NCBI RefSeq assembly: GCF_016745395.1
Contig: NZ_JAERVJ010000004.1
Span: 176,369 to 240,368, forward strand
Reading direction: 5' to 3'
Source: Methylocystis sp. Sn-Cys
Lineage (GTDB): Bacteria; Pseudomonadota; Alphaproteobacteria; Rhizobiales; Beijerinckiaceae
Length of the DNA stretch: 64,000 bases
The position numbers and the translations under genes were made by a program. The notes beneath the pieces are model-generated. The model made no database searches and was not told where the DNA came from. It saw nothing but the letters and a program-made list of their open reading frames with translations. Within the stretch, counting starts at the first letter, position 1; every line of letters begins with the position of its first letter. This document shows, one piece after another, positions 8,745 through 17,075 of the stretch.

Positions 8745-10043
8745 ATGTCGGAGATTTTGCGCGTCGGCATCGCGGGGCTCGGAACCGTCGGCGCGGCGGT
8801 TGCGCGGCTTCTCCAGCGGCAGGAGCAGGCGCTGACGGCCCGCACCGGCCGCCGCATCATTGTCACGGGCGTCTCGGCGCGCGACGCCGGCAAGAAGCGC
8901 GACGCCGATTTCTCCGGGGCGGAATTTTTCCACGATCCCGTCAAGCTCGCAACCTCGGAGACGATCGACCTTTTCGTCGAGCTGATCGGTGGCTCGGAAG
9001 GCCCGGCGCGGGCCAGCGTCGAGAGCGGGCTCGCCCATGGCAAGCCGGTTGTCACCGCCAATAAGGCGCTGCTCGCAGCCCATGGCCTGCATCTGACCCA
9101 GCTCGCCGAGGAGAAACGCGTCGCGCTCTCCTTCGAGGCCTCGGTCGCCGGCGGCATTCCGATCGTCAAGACGCTGCGCGAGGGGCTCGCCGGCAATTCG
9201 ATCGAGCGCGTCTATGGCATTCTCAACGGCACCTGCAATTACATATTATCGCGCATGGAGCGCGAGCAGCTTTCCTTCGAGGCGTGCCTGAGCGAGGCGC
9301 AAAGGCTCGGTTACGCCGAGGCGGACCCGACTTTCGACATCGGCGGCTTCGACACCGCGCATAAGCTCGCCATCCTCACCTCGCTCGCCTTCGGGACGCG
9401 CATTTCGGCGCAGTCGATCGACATCGAGGGTATCGAGCGCGTCACGCTCGCCGACATAGAGGCGGCGGATGAGCTCGGCTTCCGCATCAAGCTTCTGGGC
9501 GTCGCCCAGCGCACGGCGGAGGGCATCGAGCAGCGCGTGCATCCGACCATGGTGAGCAAGAACAGCGCGATCGCCCAGGTGATGGGCGTGCTCAACGCCG
9601 TCACCATCGACGCCGACGCCGTGCATGAGCTGACCCTTGTCGGCCCCGGCGCCGGCGGCGACGCCACGGCGTCAGCCGTCGTGGCCGACATCGCCGACAT
9701 CGCCAAGGGCGTGCGCTCGGCGCCCTTTGGCCTGCCGTCGAGTCAGCTCACCGAGCTGAAACGCACGCCGATGCGCCGGCACGAGGGCGGCTACTATATC
9801 CGCATGTCGGTGAAGGACGTCGCCGGCGCCTTCGCCAAGATCGCGACGCGCATGGCCGAACGGCAGATTTCGCTCGACAGCATCATGCAGCGCGGCAGCC
9901 GCGGCGCGCCCGGCGCCTGCGTCGATGTCATCCTCATCACCCATGCGACGAGCGAGCATCTGGTGCGCGAGGCGCTGGACCTGATCTTCCAGGACGGGAC
10001 CATCGTGTCGCGCGCTCAAGTCATCCGCATCGAGCGGGAATAG
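8745..10043 (+). CDS. hom: Homoserine dehydrogenase
   Basis: Reduces aspartate semialdehyde to homoserine with NAD(P)H, toward threonine and methionine. The 432 residues contain a Rossmann fold (GIAGLGTVGAAVARLL), the NKALLAAHG segment, the catalytic region GILNGTCNYILSRM and YAEADPTFDIGGFDTAHKLAIL, and a C-terminal ACT domain for threonine feedback. The start ATG at 8745 has GGAAGGG upstream. glpX follows after 20 bases, an arrangement common in Rhizobiales. Confidence 0.97.
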   Translation: MSEILRVGIAGLGTVGAAVARLLQRQEQALTARTGRRIIVTGVSARDAGKKRDADFSGAEFFHDPVKLATSETIDLFVELIGGSEGPARASVESGLAHGKPVVTANKALLAAHGLHLTQLAEEKRVALSFEASVAGGIPIVKTLREGLAGNSIERVYGILNGTCNYILSRMEREQLSFEACLSEAQRLGYAEADPTFDIGGFDTAHKLAILTSLAFGTRISAQSIDIEGIERVTLADIEAADELGFRIKLLGVAQRTAEGIEQRVHPTMVSKNSAIAQVMGVLNAVTIDADAVHELTLVGPGAGGDATASAVVADIADIAKGVRSAPFGLPSSQLTELKRTPMRRHEGGYYIRMSVKDVAGAFAKIATRMAERQISLDSIMQRGSRGAPGACVDVILITHATSEHLVREALDLIFQDGTIVSRAQVIRIERE

Positions 10044-10063
10044 CTAAGGCGCGGAGAGCGCAA

Positions 10064-11056
10064 ATGTCGCAATCCTCCAGATTGGACCCCGCGTCGGTGG
10101 AGCGTCTGCTGACCATCGAGCTGGCGCGCGCCACTGAACGCGCCGCCGTCGCGGCTGCGCGCTGGCGTGGCCGTGGCGATGAAATGGCCGCCGACCGCGC
10201 TGCCGCCGCGGCAATGCGCGAGGAGCTGGCCCGCCTGCCAGTGCGGGGCCGCGTCGTTATCGGCGAAGAGGAAAGCGGCGATTCCGCCGGGCTCCATGTC
10301 GGTCTGGAGATCGGCGCCGCCGCAGGCATGCGCGTGGAGCTCGCCGTGGCGCCCCTCGAAGGGGCGACCCTCTGCGCCAAGGATCAAGCGGGCGCGATTT
10401 CGATCGCCGCCGCTGCGTCCTCCGGCGCGCTGCTGCATGCGCCCGACTGCTATATGGACAAGATCGCCATCGGCCCCGGCTACGCGGAAGGCGTCGTCGA
10501 TCTCGACCGCGACCCGGCGGAGAATGTCCGCGCCTTAGCCGAGGCCAAGGGCGTGACCACGGGCGAGATCACCGTCTGCGTGCTCGATCGGCCGCGCCAC
10601 GCCCAGATCGTGTCTAAGTGCCGCAAAGCCGGCGCCTGCGTGCGGCTGATCACCGACGGCGACGTGGCGGGGGTCATTTTCGTCACCAACCCGGAAGAGA
10701 CGGGCGTCGACATGTATCTCGGCTCCGGCGGCGCGCCGCAGGGCGTGCTGGCGGCGGCGGCGCTGCGTTGCGCCGGCGGCCAGATGCAGGGACGCTTGGT
10801 GCTCGAGACAGCGGAGCAACGCGCCTGCGCGCTACGCCACGGGCTCGCGGACCTGCGCAAGAAATATGGGGTGGCGGATATGGTGACCGGCGACGTCGTG
10901 GTCTGCGTCACCGGCGTCACGGATGGTCGGTTGGTCCGCGGGGTCGTTTTAGACAAAAGCGGAATTGAGACTGAGACGCTCGTGTACCGCTCGGCGACCG
11001 GCACCGTCCGGCGGATCGGGGCCCGGCGGCGGCCGGGCGCCCTTTTGAACCTTTAA
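10064..11056 (+). CDS. glpX: GlpX-like class II fructose-1,6-bisphosphatase homologue with degraded active site
   Basis: A 330-residue GlpX homologue over its whole length: ATERAAVAAARWRGRGDE, VVIGEEES, APDCYMDK, LDRPRHAQIV, ITDGDVAGVIF, GSGGAPQGVLAAAALRCAGG. Active GlpX hydrolyses fructose 1,6-bisphosphate with Mn2+ in gluconeogenesis. By alignment from memory to E. coli GlpX, Lys29 is Glu40, Asp61 is Gly72, Asp85 is Ala96, Thr90 is Ala101 and Glu213 is Gln226. Asp33 (Asp44), Glu57 (Glu68), Glu88 (Glu99) and Tyr119 are kept. Metal ligands and the nucleophile-activating group are therefore missing. The frame is intact and still 20 bases behind hom, so it is a probable pseudoenzyme and not a pseudogene. 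Confidence 0.88.
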   Translation: MSQSSRLDPASVERLLTIELARATERAAVAAARWRGRGDEMAADRAAAAAMREELARLPVRGRVVIGEEESGDSAGLHVGLEIGAAAGMRVELAVAPLEGATLCAKDQAGAISIAAAASSGALLHAPDCYMDKIAIGPGYAEGVVDLDRDPAENVRALAEAKGVTTGEITVCVLDRPRHAQIVSKCRKAGACVRLITDGDVAGVIFVTNPEETGVDMYLGSGGAPQGVLAAAALRCAGGQMQGRLVLETAEQRACALRHGLADLRKKYGVADMVTGDVVVCVTGVTDGRLVRGVVLDKSGIETETLVYRSATGTVRRIGARRRPGALLNL

Positions 11057-11214
11057 TAGGTCCGGCCCGTTTCGAGCTGCGTCTTGGCGTCGAGCTTGCG
11101 CTTGGGCGGCGGCGGAATATCCGGCGGCGGGGGCGGCTGCGTGGCGCAGGCGGCGAGCGACAAAGCAAGAAGCGAAGCCAGAAGCGGCAAGGCGCGGTTC
11201 AGTTGCGATTTCAT
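11053..11214 (-). CDS. Small lipoprotein, Pro-rich
   Basis: A 53-residue secreted lipoprotein. The signal peptide ends in the lipobox LSLAAC, followed by ATQPPPPPDIPPPPKRK and a short tail. It starts at the ATG at 11214 (MKSQLNRALPLLAS). Its stop overlaps the glpX stop by a few bases, so the genes converge tightly. No known family; such mini-lipoproteins are anchored in the outer or inner membrane and may act as spacers or entericidin-like proteins. Confidence 0.65.
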   Translation of the reverse strand: MKSQLNRALPLLASLLALSLAACATQPPPPPDIPPPPKRKLDAKTQLETGRTY

Positions 11215-11408
11215 GATTGCAAACCCGATGACAGGCGCATGTTGCGCCGCAGCGAAATCAACTTGGCCATAACGTCCGAATTGTGACGCTCGCGTCTTGC
11301 CGCATTGCAATCGGCCGCCGTGCGTGGGAGGACGGGCGCCCATGGCGAGTAAGCCCTATCTCGAAAGCGCCGCCATTTTCTTCATCCCCGGGAAGCCGAA
11401 CCTCCACC

Positions 11409-12698
11409 ATGACCCCAGCCGCCCATGTTTCCGCCGCGATCGAGATTCTCGATGAGCTCGCGCAGCGCCGCCGCCCCGCCGCCGAGGCGTTGAAGGATTG
11501 GGGCGCGTCGCACCGCTTCGCCGGCTCGAAGGATCGCGCGGCGATTGCGAGCCTCGTCTTCGACGCGCTCCGCAGAGCCGCCTCCGCCGCCTGGATCATG
11601 GGCGCCGAAACGCCCCGCGCGCGCATGCTCGGCGCGATGCGTGAGGCGCGCGGCATGGACGCCGCGGCGATCGCGGCGCTCTGCACGGGCGAACGCCACG
11701 CGCCGCCCCCGCTTACCGACGACGAGCGCGCGCGGCTGGAGACGGCGACTCTCGACGGCGCGCCCGACCATGTGCGCGGGGATTACCCCGAATGGCTCGC
11801 CGAGCGCTTCGCCGCCGCCTTCGGCGACCGGGCGGCTGAAGAGGGCGCGGCGCTCGCCGCCCGCGCGCCGGTCGACCTGCGCGTCAATATTCTCAAGGGC
11901 TCGCGTGAGCAGGCGCTGGCGAAGCTCTCCCATTTGAGTCCGCAGCCCACGCCACTGTCGCCCATCGGCCTGCGCATCGACGCGGGGCAGGGCAGGGGGC
12001 CGGCGCTTTCCGCCGAGACCGCTTATGTGAAGGGTTTCGTCGAGCCGCAGGACGAAGCCTCGCAGCTCGCCTCGCTCCTTTGCGCGGCGGCGCCGGGCGA
12101 GCAGGTTCTCGACCTTTGCGCCGGCGGCGGCGGCAAGGCGCTGGCGCTCGCCGGGCAGATGCACAACAAGGGGCAGCTCTACGCCTATGACGCAGACGGC
12201 CGCCGGCTCATGCCGATCCACGAGCGGCTGGAGCGGGCGGGGGCGCGCAACATCCAGGTGCGCCAGCCGAAGGGGCAGGCCGACGTGCTCGCCGATCTCG
12301 AGGGGCGCTGCGACCTCGTGCTGATCGACGCGCCCTGCACGGGGACCGGCACCTGGCGACGCCACCCCGACGCCAAATGGCGCCTCGCCCCCGGCGCGCT
12401 GGAGCTGCGGCTGAAGGAGCAGGCGGCGCTGCTGGAGCAGGCCGTGCGTTTTGTGAAGCTCGGGGGGCGGCTCGCTTATGTGACCTGCTCGCTGCTGCGG
12501 GACGAGAATGAGGAGCAGGTGGCGGCGTTTTTGGCGGGGCATTCCGAGTTTGCGGCGCTTTCAGGGGCGACTGCGGCTGAAGCGGCAGGGCTGCCAGAGC
12601 TTGCCCGCTTTGCTTCGCCTCACGGGGCGGGATTGCGCTTCTCGCCGGCGACGAGCGGGAACGATGGGTTTTATGTCTGTGTGATGCGGCGGGGTTAG
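11409..12698 (+). CDS. RsmB/NOP family 5-methylcytosine rRNA methyltransferase
   Basis: A 429-residue SAM-dependent RNA m5C methyltransferase. An N-terminal NusB-like helical domain is followed by the Rossmann domain: VLDLCAGGGGKALALAG binds SAM, DAPCTGTGTWRRHPD is motif IV and TCSLLRDENEEQV carries the catalytic Cys of motif VI. The C-terminal FYVCVMRRG ends the fold. It resembles RsmB (16S C967), but the exact target cannot be assigned by eye. The ATG at 11409 (MTPAAHVSAA) is the probable start; the frame is open further upstream. A palindromic element begins seven bases after the stop. Confidence 0.9.
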   Translation: MTPAAHVSAAIEILDELAQRRRPAAEALKDWGASHRFAGSKDRAAIASLVFDALRRAASAAWIMGAETPRARMLGAMREARGMDAAAIAALCTGERHAPPPLTDDERARLETATLDGAPDHVRGDYPEWLAERFAAAFGDRAAEEGAALAARAPVDLRVNILKGSREQALAKLSHLSPQPTPLSPIGLRIDAGQGRGPALSAETAYVKGFVEPQDEASQLASLLCAAAPGEQVLDLCAGGGGKALALAGQMHNKGQLYAYDADGRRLMPIHERLERAGARNIQVRQPKGQADVLADLEGRCDLVLIDAPCTGTGTWRRHPDAKWRLAPGALELRLKEQAALLEQAVRFVKLGGRLAYVTCSLLRDENEEQVAAFLAGHSEFAALSGATAAEAAGLPELARFASPHGAGLRFSPATSGNDGFYVCVMRRG

Positions 12699-12705
12699 CG
12701 GTTTA

Positions 12706-12837
12706 CCCCCTCCCCAGCCCTCCCCCGCTTCGCGGGAGAGGGAGCTAGGCTGTCGCTGCTCTAGGATTAGGCTAACGCCCAAGCTGGTCGTGAGCGTCCC
12801 CTCTCCCACGGAGCGGGGGAGGGACAGGGAGGGGGCC
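12706..12837. repeat. REPIN-like inverted pair, left of DUF559 gene 1
   Basis: The left arm is CCCCCTCCCCAGCCCTCCCC followed by a GCTTCGCGGGAGAGGGA hairpin. After a spacer of about 50 bases comes the inverted arm, CCCTCTCCCACGGAGCGGGG then GAGGGACAGGGAGGGGG. A second copy in the same orientation lies at 13195-13313. The DUF559 start codon abuts the right end. Confidence 0.85.
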
Positions 12838-13263
12838 GTGCGGAAACCGAGAACCCCGAAAATCGCCTTCGCCCGCAAACTCCGCCGCGAGATGACTGAC
12901 GCCGAACGCAAGCTCTGGCGCGCCTTGCGCGGCCATCGCTTCCAGGGCTTGCACTTCCGCCGCCAAGTCCCTTGCGGCCCCTATATCGCGGACTTCCTCT
13001 GTCACGCCGCGAAACTCGTCATAGAGATCGACGGCGCCACCCATTCCACCGACGCCGAGCTTCGCCGCGACAGCCTCCGCGACGTCTGGTTTGCGAATAA
13101 CGGCTTTTCTGTCTTGCGCGTGACCAATGCGGAGGTTTACGCAGAGTTCGAGGGCGTGCTGGAGACGATCTACCGGCGCGCTGAGGAGAATTTGCCCCCT
13201 CCCCAACCCTCCCCCGCTTGCGCGGGAGAGGGAGCAGATACTGGCCTTCATCACGACGGCTGA
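12838..13263 (+). CDS. DUF559 (Vsr-like PD-(D/E)XK fold) protein 1
   Basis: 141 residues. The core [46 protein letters not shown] and [15 protein letters not shown] is the DUF559 signature; the E-D and IEIDG residues fit a restriction-endonuclease-like active site. The biochemical role of DUF559 is not established. I chose the GTG at 12838 right after the left repeat. The last 22 or so residues ([13 protein letters not shown] and on) are encoded by the right repeat, which also supplies the stop, so the repeat has become part of the gene. Confidence 0.85.
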   Translation: MRKPRTPKIAFARKLRREMTDAERKLWRALRGHRFQGLHFRRQVPCGPYIADFLCHAAKLVIEIDGATHSTDAELRRDSLRDVWFANNGFSVLRVTNAEVYAEFEGVLETIYRRAEENLPPPQPSPACAGEGADTGLHHDG

Positions 13264-13313
13264 TCGTGAACGTCCCCTCTCCCACGAAGTGGGGGAGGGA
13301 CAGGGAGGGGGCC
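13195..13313. repeat. REPIN-like inverted pair, right of DUF559 gene 1
   Basis: Same family and same orientation as 12706-12837: CCCCCTCCCCAACCCTCCCC, a hairpin, a shorter spacer ending CTGATCGTGAACG, then CCCTCTCCCACGAAGTGGGG. It overlaps the 3' end of the DUF559 gene and ends 15 bases before guaA. Confidence 0.85.
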
Positions 13314-13328
13314 TTGGTAAGAGAACCC

Positions 13329-14933
13329 ATGACCACCGCCACCGAGACCTTCCACCACGATATCGCCGACCGCCACGACAAGGTGCTCATTGTCGACTTC
13401 GGCTCGCAGGTCACGCAGCTCATTGCGCGGCGCGTGCGCGAGGCGGGGGTCTATTGCGAGATCGCGCCCTTCCAGAACGCCGAGCGCGCCTTCGCCGACA
13501 TCCGCCCCAAGGCGGTGATCCTCTCCGGCGGCCCCTGCTCGGTGACGGACGACGGCTCGCCACGCGCCCCGCAGGCGATCTTCGACTCGGGCGTTCCCGT
13601 GCTCGGCATTTGCTATGGCGAGCAGGCGATGGCCGTGCAGCTCGGCGGCCACGTCGAAGGCGGCCATCATCGCGAATTCGGCCGCGCTGAAATCACCGCT
13701 TTGGCGCAGAGCGCGCTTCTCGACGGCGTCTGGGAGAAGGGCGCCTCCGCCACCGTTTGGATGAGCCATGGCGACCGCGTGACCAGGCTGCCCGAGGGCT
13801 TCAGCGTCATCGCCGCTTCCGAGAACGCTCCCATGGCGGCGATCGCCAATGAGGCGCGCCGCTATTACGGCCTGCAGTTCCACCCGGAGGTCGTGCATAC
13901 GCCGGACGGCGCGAAGCTTCTTGCCAATTTCGTGCATAAGGTCGCGGGGCTTCGGTCCGATTGGACCATGGCCGCCTTCCGCGGCGAGGCCATCGCCGCA
14001 ATCCGCAAGCAGGTCGGCGACGGCCGCGTGCTCTGCGGCCTTTCCGGCGGCGTCGACAGCGCCGTGGCGGCGGTGCTCATTCACGAGGCGATCGGCGACC
14101 GGCTCACCTGCGTCTTCGTCGACCACGGCCTTCTGCGGCTCGGCGAGGCGGAGGAGGTCGTCAGCCTCTTCCGCGACCATTACAACATCCCGCTGCACCA
14201 TGTTGAGGCCGAGGAACTGTTCCTGGGCGCGCTGGAAGGCGTCGACGACCCGGAAGTGAAGCGCAAGACCATCGGCCGGCTGTTCATCGAGACCTTCGAG
14301 GCGGAGGCCAAGAAGATCGCGCAGGACGGCCGCGGCGCGCCGCAATTCCTGGCGCAGGGCACGCTCTACCCGGATGTGATCGAGAGCGTCTCCTTCACCG
14401 GCGGCCCGTCGGTGACGATCAAATCCCACCACAATGTCGGCGGTCTGCCGGAGCGCATGAATATGGCGCTGGTCGAGCCGCTGCGCGAGCTCTTCAAGGA
14501 TGAGGTGCGCGCGCTCGGCCGCGAGCTTGGCCTGCCGGAAGCTTTCGTGGGCCGCCACCCCTTCCCCGGTCCGGGCCTCGCGATCCGCTGCCCCGGTCTC
14601 ATCACGCGCGAGAAGCTCGATATTCTACGCAAGGCCGACGCCGTCTATCTCGACGAAATCCGCAAGGCGGGTTTGTACGATCAGATTTGGCAGGCCTTCG
14701 CGGCGCTGCTCCCCGTGCGCAGCGTCGGCGTGATGGGCGACGGCCGCACTTATGACTACGTGCTGGCGCTACGCGCCGTGACGTCGAGCGACGGCATGAC
14801 GGCGGATTTCTTCCCCTTCGACATGGCGTTTTTGGGCCGCGCCGCGACGCGAATCATCAATGAGGTGAAGGGGGTGAATAGGGTGGTTTACGATGTGACG
14901 TCGAAGCCGCCGGGGACGATCGAGTGGGAATAA
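13329..14933 (+). CDS. guaA: GMP synthase (glutamine-hydrolysing)
   Basis: Converts XMP to GMP using glutamine and ATP. The 534 residues comprise a class I glutamine amidotransferase domain (nucleophile Cys95 in GICYGEQAM, His/Glu in [10 protein letters not shown]), an ATP pyrophosphatase domain with the P-loop [10 protein letters not shown], and a C-terminal dimerisation domain ending in [19 protein letters not shown]. The ATG at 13329 is chosen over an in-frame TTG at 13314. The 3' end of guaA is a known integration site for genomic islands, and a broken integrase gene follows here. Confidence 0.97.
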   Translation: MTTATETFHHDIADRHDKVLIVDFGSQVTQLIARRVREAGVYCEIAPFQNAERAFADIRPKAVILSGGPCSVTDDGSPRAPQAIFDSGVPVLGICYGEQAMAVQLGGHVEGGHHREFGRAEITALAQSALLDGVWEKGASATVWMSHGDRVTRLPEGFSVIAASENAPMAAIANEARRYYGLQFHPEVVHTPDGAKLLANFVHKVAGLRSDWTMAAFRGEAIAAIRKQVGDGRVLCGLSGGVDSAVAAVLIHEAIGDRLTCVFVDHGLLRLGEAEEVVSLFRDHYNIPLHHVEAEELFLGALEGVDDPEVKRKTIGRLFIETFEAEAKKIAQDGRGAPQFLAQGTLYPDVIESVSFTGGPSVTIKSHHNVGGLPERMNMALVEPLRELFKDEVRALGRELGLPEAFVGRHPFPGPGLAIRCPGLITREKLDILRKADAVYLDEIRKAGLYDQIWQAFAALLPVRSVGVMGDGRTYDYVLALRAVTSSDGMTADFFPFDMAFLGRAATRIINEVKGVNRVVYDVTSKPPGTIEWE

Positions 14934-15096
14934 TTTTTGCCCATCCGAGGGTATCCGAAACTACGCCAAAGTGCGACATAACCACCTGAAAAAATAAATA
15001 ATCATCCCGATACCTTTCGGGAGCTATCGGTGGGCATGGATTGCGTCTGGCGGCCCCGCTGACGGACCTCGCCCCCATTGATCAACCGGAAAATCG

Positions 15097-15209
15097 AAAG
15101 TACCGTCACGGCGAATGCGGCTCGTGACGGTACTTTTTTCTGCATAATATGCTGAAAAGAAAGCATCTTTTACGCCAAGGGCCTGCCAAAACCGCGTGAC
15201 GGTACTTTT
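15097..15209. promoter_or_regulatory. Three copies of CGTGACGGTACTTTT upstream of the integrase
   Basis: One copy is inverted (15097-15110) and two are direct (15123-15137 and 15195-15209). The first two form a hairpin with 14-base arms followed by six T, which could end guaA transcription. Their place between guaA and an integrase suggests arm-type recombinase sites or an integrase operator; that is inference. I could not find a second copy of the guaA 3' end elsewhere in the window. Confidence 0.55.
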
Positions 15210-15223
15210 CGCGAGGGCTCAGG

Positions 15224-16482
15224 ATGTTGACGGATGCAGCACTCAAGGCTCTGAAACCTAGAGAGAAAATGTACAAGGTGACGGATCGCGACGGCATGTA
15301 GGTGCGCGTCGCGCCGTCGGGTGCCATCTCCTTCAGGCTCGACTACCGGCTGAACGGAAGGCGGGAGACCGTCTATCTCGGCAAGTACGCCCGAGACGGG
15401 ATCTCGCTCGCCCGGGCTCGCGAACTATGCCTAGACGCGCGCCGGGCGATCGCCGAGGGGCGGTCCCCCGCCATCGAGAAGCAGCGGGAAAAGCGCCGGA
15501 TCAAGGAAGCCAAGAGCTTCGGCGAGTTCGGCGAGAAGTGGCTGGTCAACGCGCCGATGGCCGACAGCACGCGCGCGATGCGCCGCTCGATCTTCGAGCG
15601 TGAGTTGATGCCGGTCTGGCGGAACCGTTTGCTCACCGAGATTACGCCCGATGACCTGCGCGCCCACTGCGCCAAGATCGTGGAACGAGGAGCACCGGCG
15701 ACGGCGATTCATGTGCGCGATATCCTGAAGCAGATCTACGGCTTCGCCATTCTCCACGGCGAGAAGGTCGCAAACCCGGCCGACGACGTCGGTCCGGCCT
15801 CGATCGCCACCTTCACGCCCAAGGACCGCGCGCTCTCGCCGACCGAGATCCGCATCATGCTCAAGCAGCTCGAGCACGTGGCGACGTTGCCAACAATCCG
15901 CCTCGGCATAAAGAGCTCTACCTGCTGACCATGGTTCGGAAGAGCGAGCTGCAGGATGCGGTGTGGGACGAGGTGGATTTTGACAACGCCGTCTGGACGA
16001 TCCCGAAGGAGCGCATGAAGCGATCGAAGCCGCACAACGTCTACCTGTGCCGGCAGACGCTGGACATCATGATCGCGCTCAAGACCTGCGCCGGCAACTC
16101 ACGGTACCTGCTGCCCTCCCGGTACGATGCGGACGCGCCCATGTCGCGCGCTACCTTTAACCGTGTCACCTACGCTGTCGTCGAACAGGCCAAGAAGGAG
16201 GGGCTGCCGCTGGAGCCGTTCACGGTCCACGATTTGCGGCGCACGGGGTCGACGCTACTCAACGAGCTGGGCTTCAACCGCGACTGGATCGAAAAGTGCC
16301 TAGCGCACGAGGACGGGCGCTCATCGCGCGGCGTCTACAACAAGGCCGAGTACGAGGTTCAGTGTCGGCACATGATGCAGGAATGGGCTGATATCGTGGA
16401 TGCCTGGGTGGAGGGCCGGAAACACGTTCCGACGCTCCTGCCTCCCTCTATGCCCCTTGTTGCGCTCGATCCCGCGCTTTGA
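15224..16482 (+). pseudogene. Tyrosine-recombinase integrase, broken by a nonsense codon and a frameshift
   Basis: Reads as a P4/DUF4102-type integrase. It opens MLTDAALKALKPREKMYKV, then DRDGM is followed by TAG at 15299-15301 where a Tyr codon is likely ancestral (TAC to TAG). It continues VRVAPSGAISFRLDYRLNGR to about 15913, where one base appears to be missing between AAG and CTC. The new frame runs LYLLTMVRKSEL to 16482. Catalytic residues remain visible: Arg in MVRKSEL, HDLRRTGSTLL, LAHEDGR and the Tyr in GVYNKAEY. It once drove integration at guaA. Confidence 0.85.
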
Positions 16483-16732
16483 CAGGCCGGGATTTGCGCT
16501 TGGAGACGTCGGGATGCTGCGCTCGACGGATCGGAGTTGCGCGCCGCGCCAACAACCAAGCGTGAACCTCGGCGAGATCCCAGACGATACAGCGCGGCGA
16601 CAGCGCGAAGCGCCGAGGAAACTCTCCTCGCTGCTCCATCTCATAAATCGTACTGTCTGCCAGCGGGACCATCTCACGTAGTTCGCGCCGTCGGATGGTC
16701 TTCCTGATCTCCAAAGTCTCGATCCGGCTCAT
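16448..16732 (-). CDS. AlpA-family DNA-binding regulator (excisionase-like)
   Basis: 94 residues with the AlpA winged-helix pattern: IRKTIRRRELREMVPLADST, IYEMEQRGEFPRRFALSPRC and VWDLAEVHAWLLARR. AlpA proteins in mobile elements act as excisionase or activate integrase. The tail RKSRPVKARDRAQQGA is basic. It starts at the ATG at 16732 (MSRIETLEI). Its 3' end overlaps the end of the integrase pseudogene by 35 bases on the opposite strand. The gene looks intact although the integrase is dead. Confidence 0.85.
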   Translation of the reverse strand: MSRIETLEIRKTIRRRELREMVPLADSTIYEMEQRGEFPRRFALSPRCIVWDLAEVHAWLLARRATPIRRAQHPDVSKRKSRPVKARDRAQQGA

Positions 16733-16865
16733 GCTCGATCTCCTTCTTAGCTGCTGCCCGCGATTGAGAACGATAGGAGTCGATGCCGGAAGTCCCTTCG
16801 AAATGGCGTGCGGCAATTTCGGGCTCTGGCGTAGAAATCGGCGGGGCGAGATCTGGATCCACCTG

Positions 16866-17075
16866 TTATCGGCGAGCCTTCTTGAAGGCTCGATCACTCG
16901 ACATGAATTTCTCCAGCATTGGCGTGATGAGCTTTTCCGGTTCGATCGCTTTACCTGACTCACGCGCGAGGATTTCGGCATAGGCGACCAAATTCCGATG
17001 CAGCGCCGCCGACAGCATGACGGTGATCTTGACGGGTTTCTCGTCTTCGACAGCTGAGAGTTTCAACTTGGTCAT
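16866..17075 (-). CDS. DUF2274 family protein of conjugative elements
   Basis: A 69-residue cytoplasmic protein: MTKLKLSAVEDEKPVKITV, then SAALHRNLVAYAEILARE and ITPMLEKFMSSDRAFKKARR. This small family almost always follows trbI in proteobacterial islands; its function is not known, though the sequence could form a ribbon-helix-helix-like fold. Its ATG overlaps the trbI stop (ATGA), so the two are coupled. About 133 bases with no clear gene separate it from alpA. Confidence 0.85.
   Translation of the reverse strand: MTKLKLSAVEDEKPVKITVMLSAALHRNLVAYAEILARESGKAIEPEKLITPMLEKFMSSDRAFKKARR

Noticed and set aside
16674..16862. 62-codon minus-strand frame overlapping the alpA 5' end
   Set aside because: No family resemblance, no ribosome site, and it overlaps alpA in another frame.
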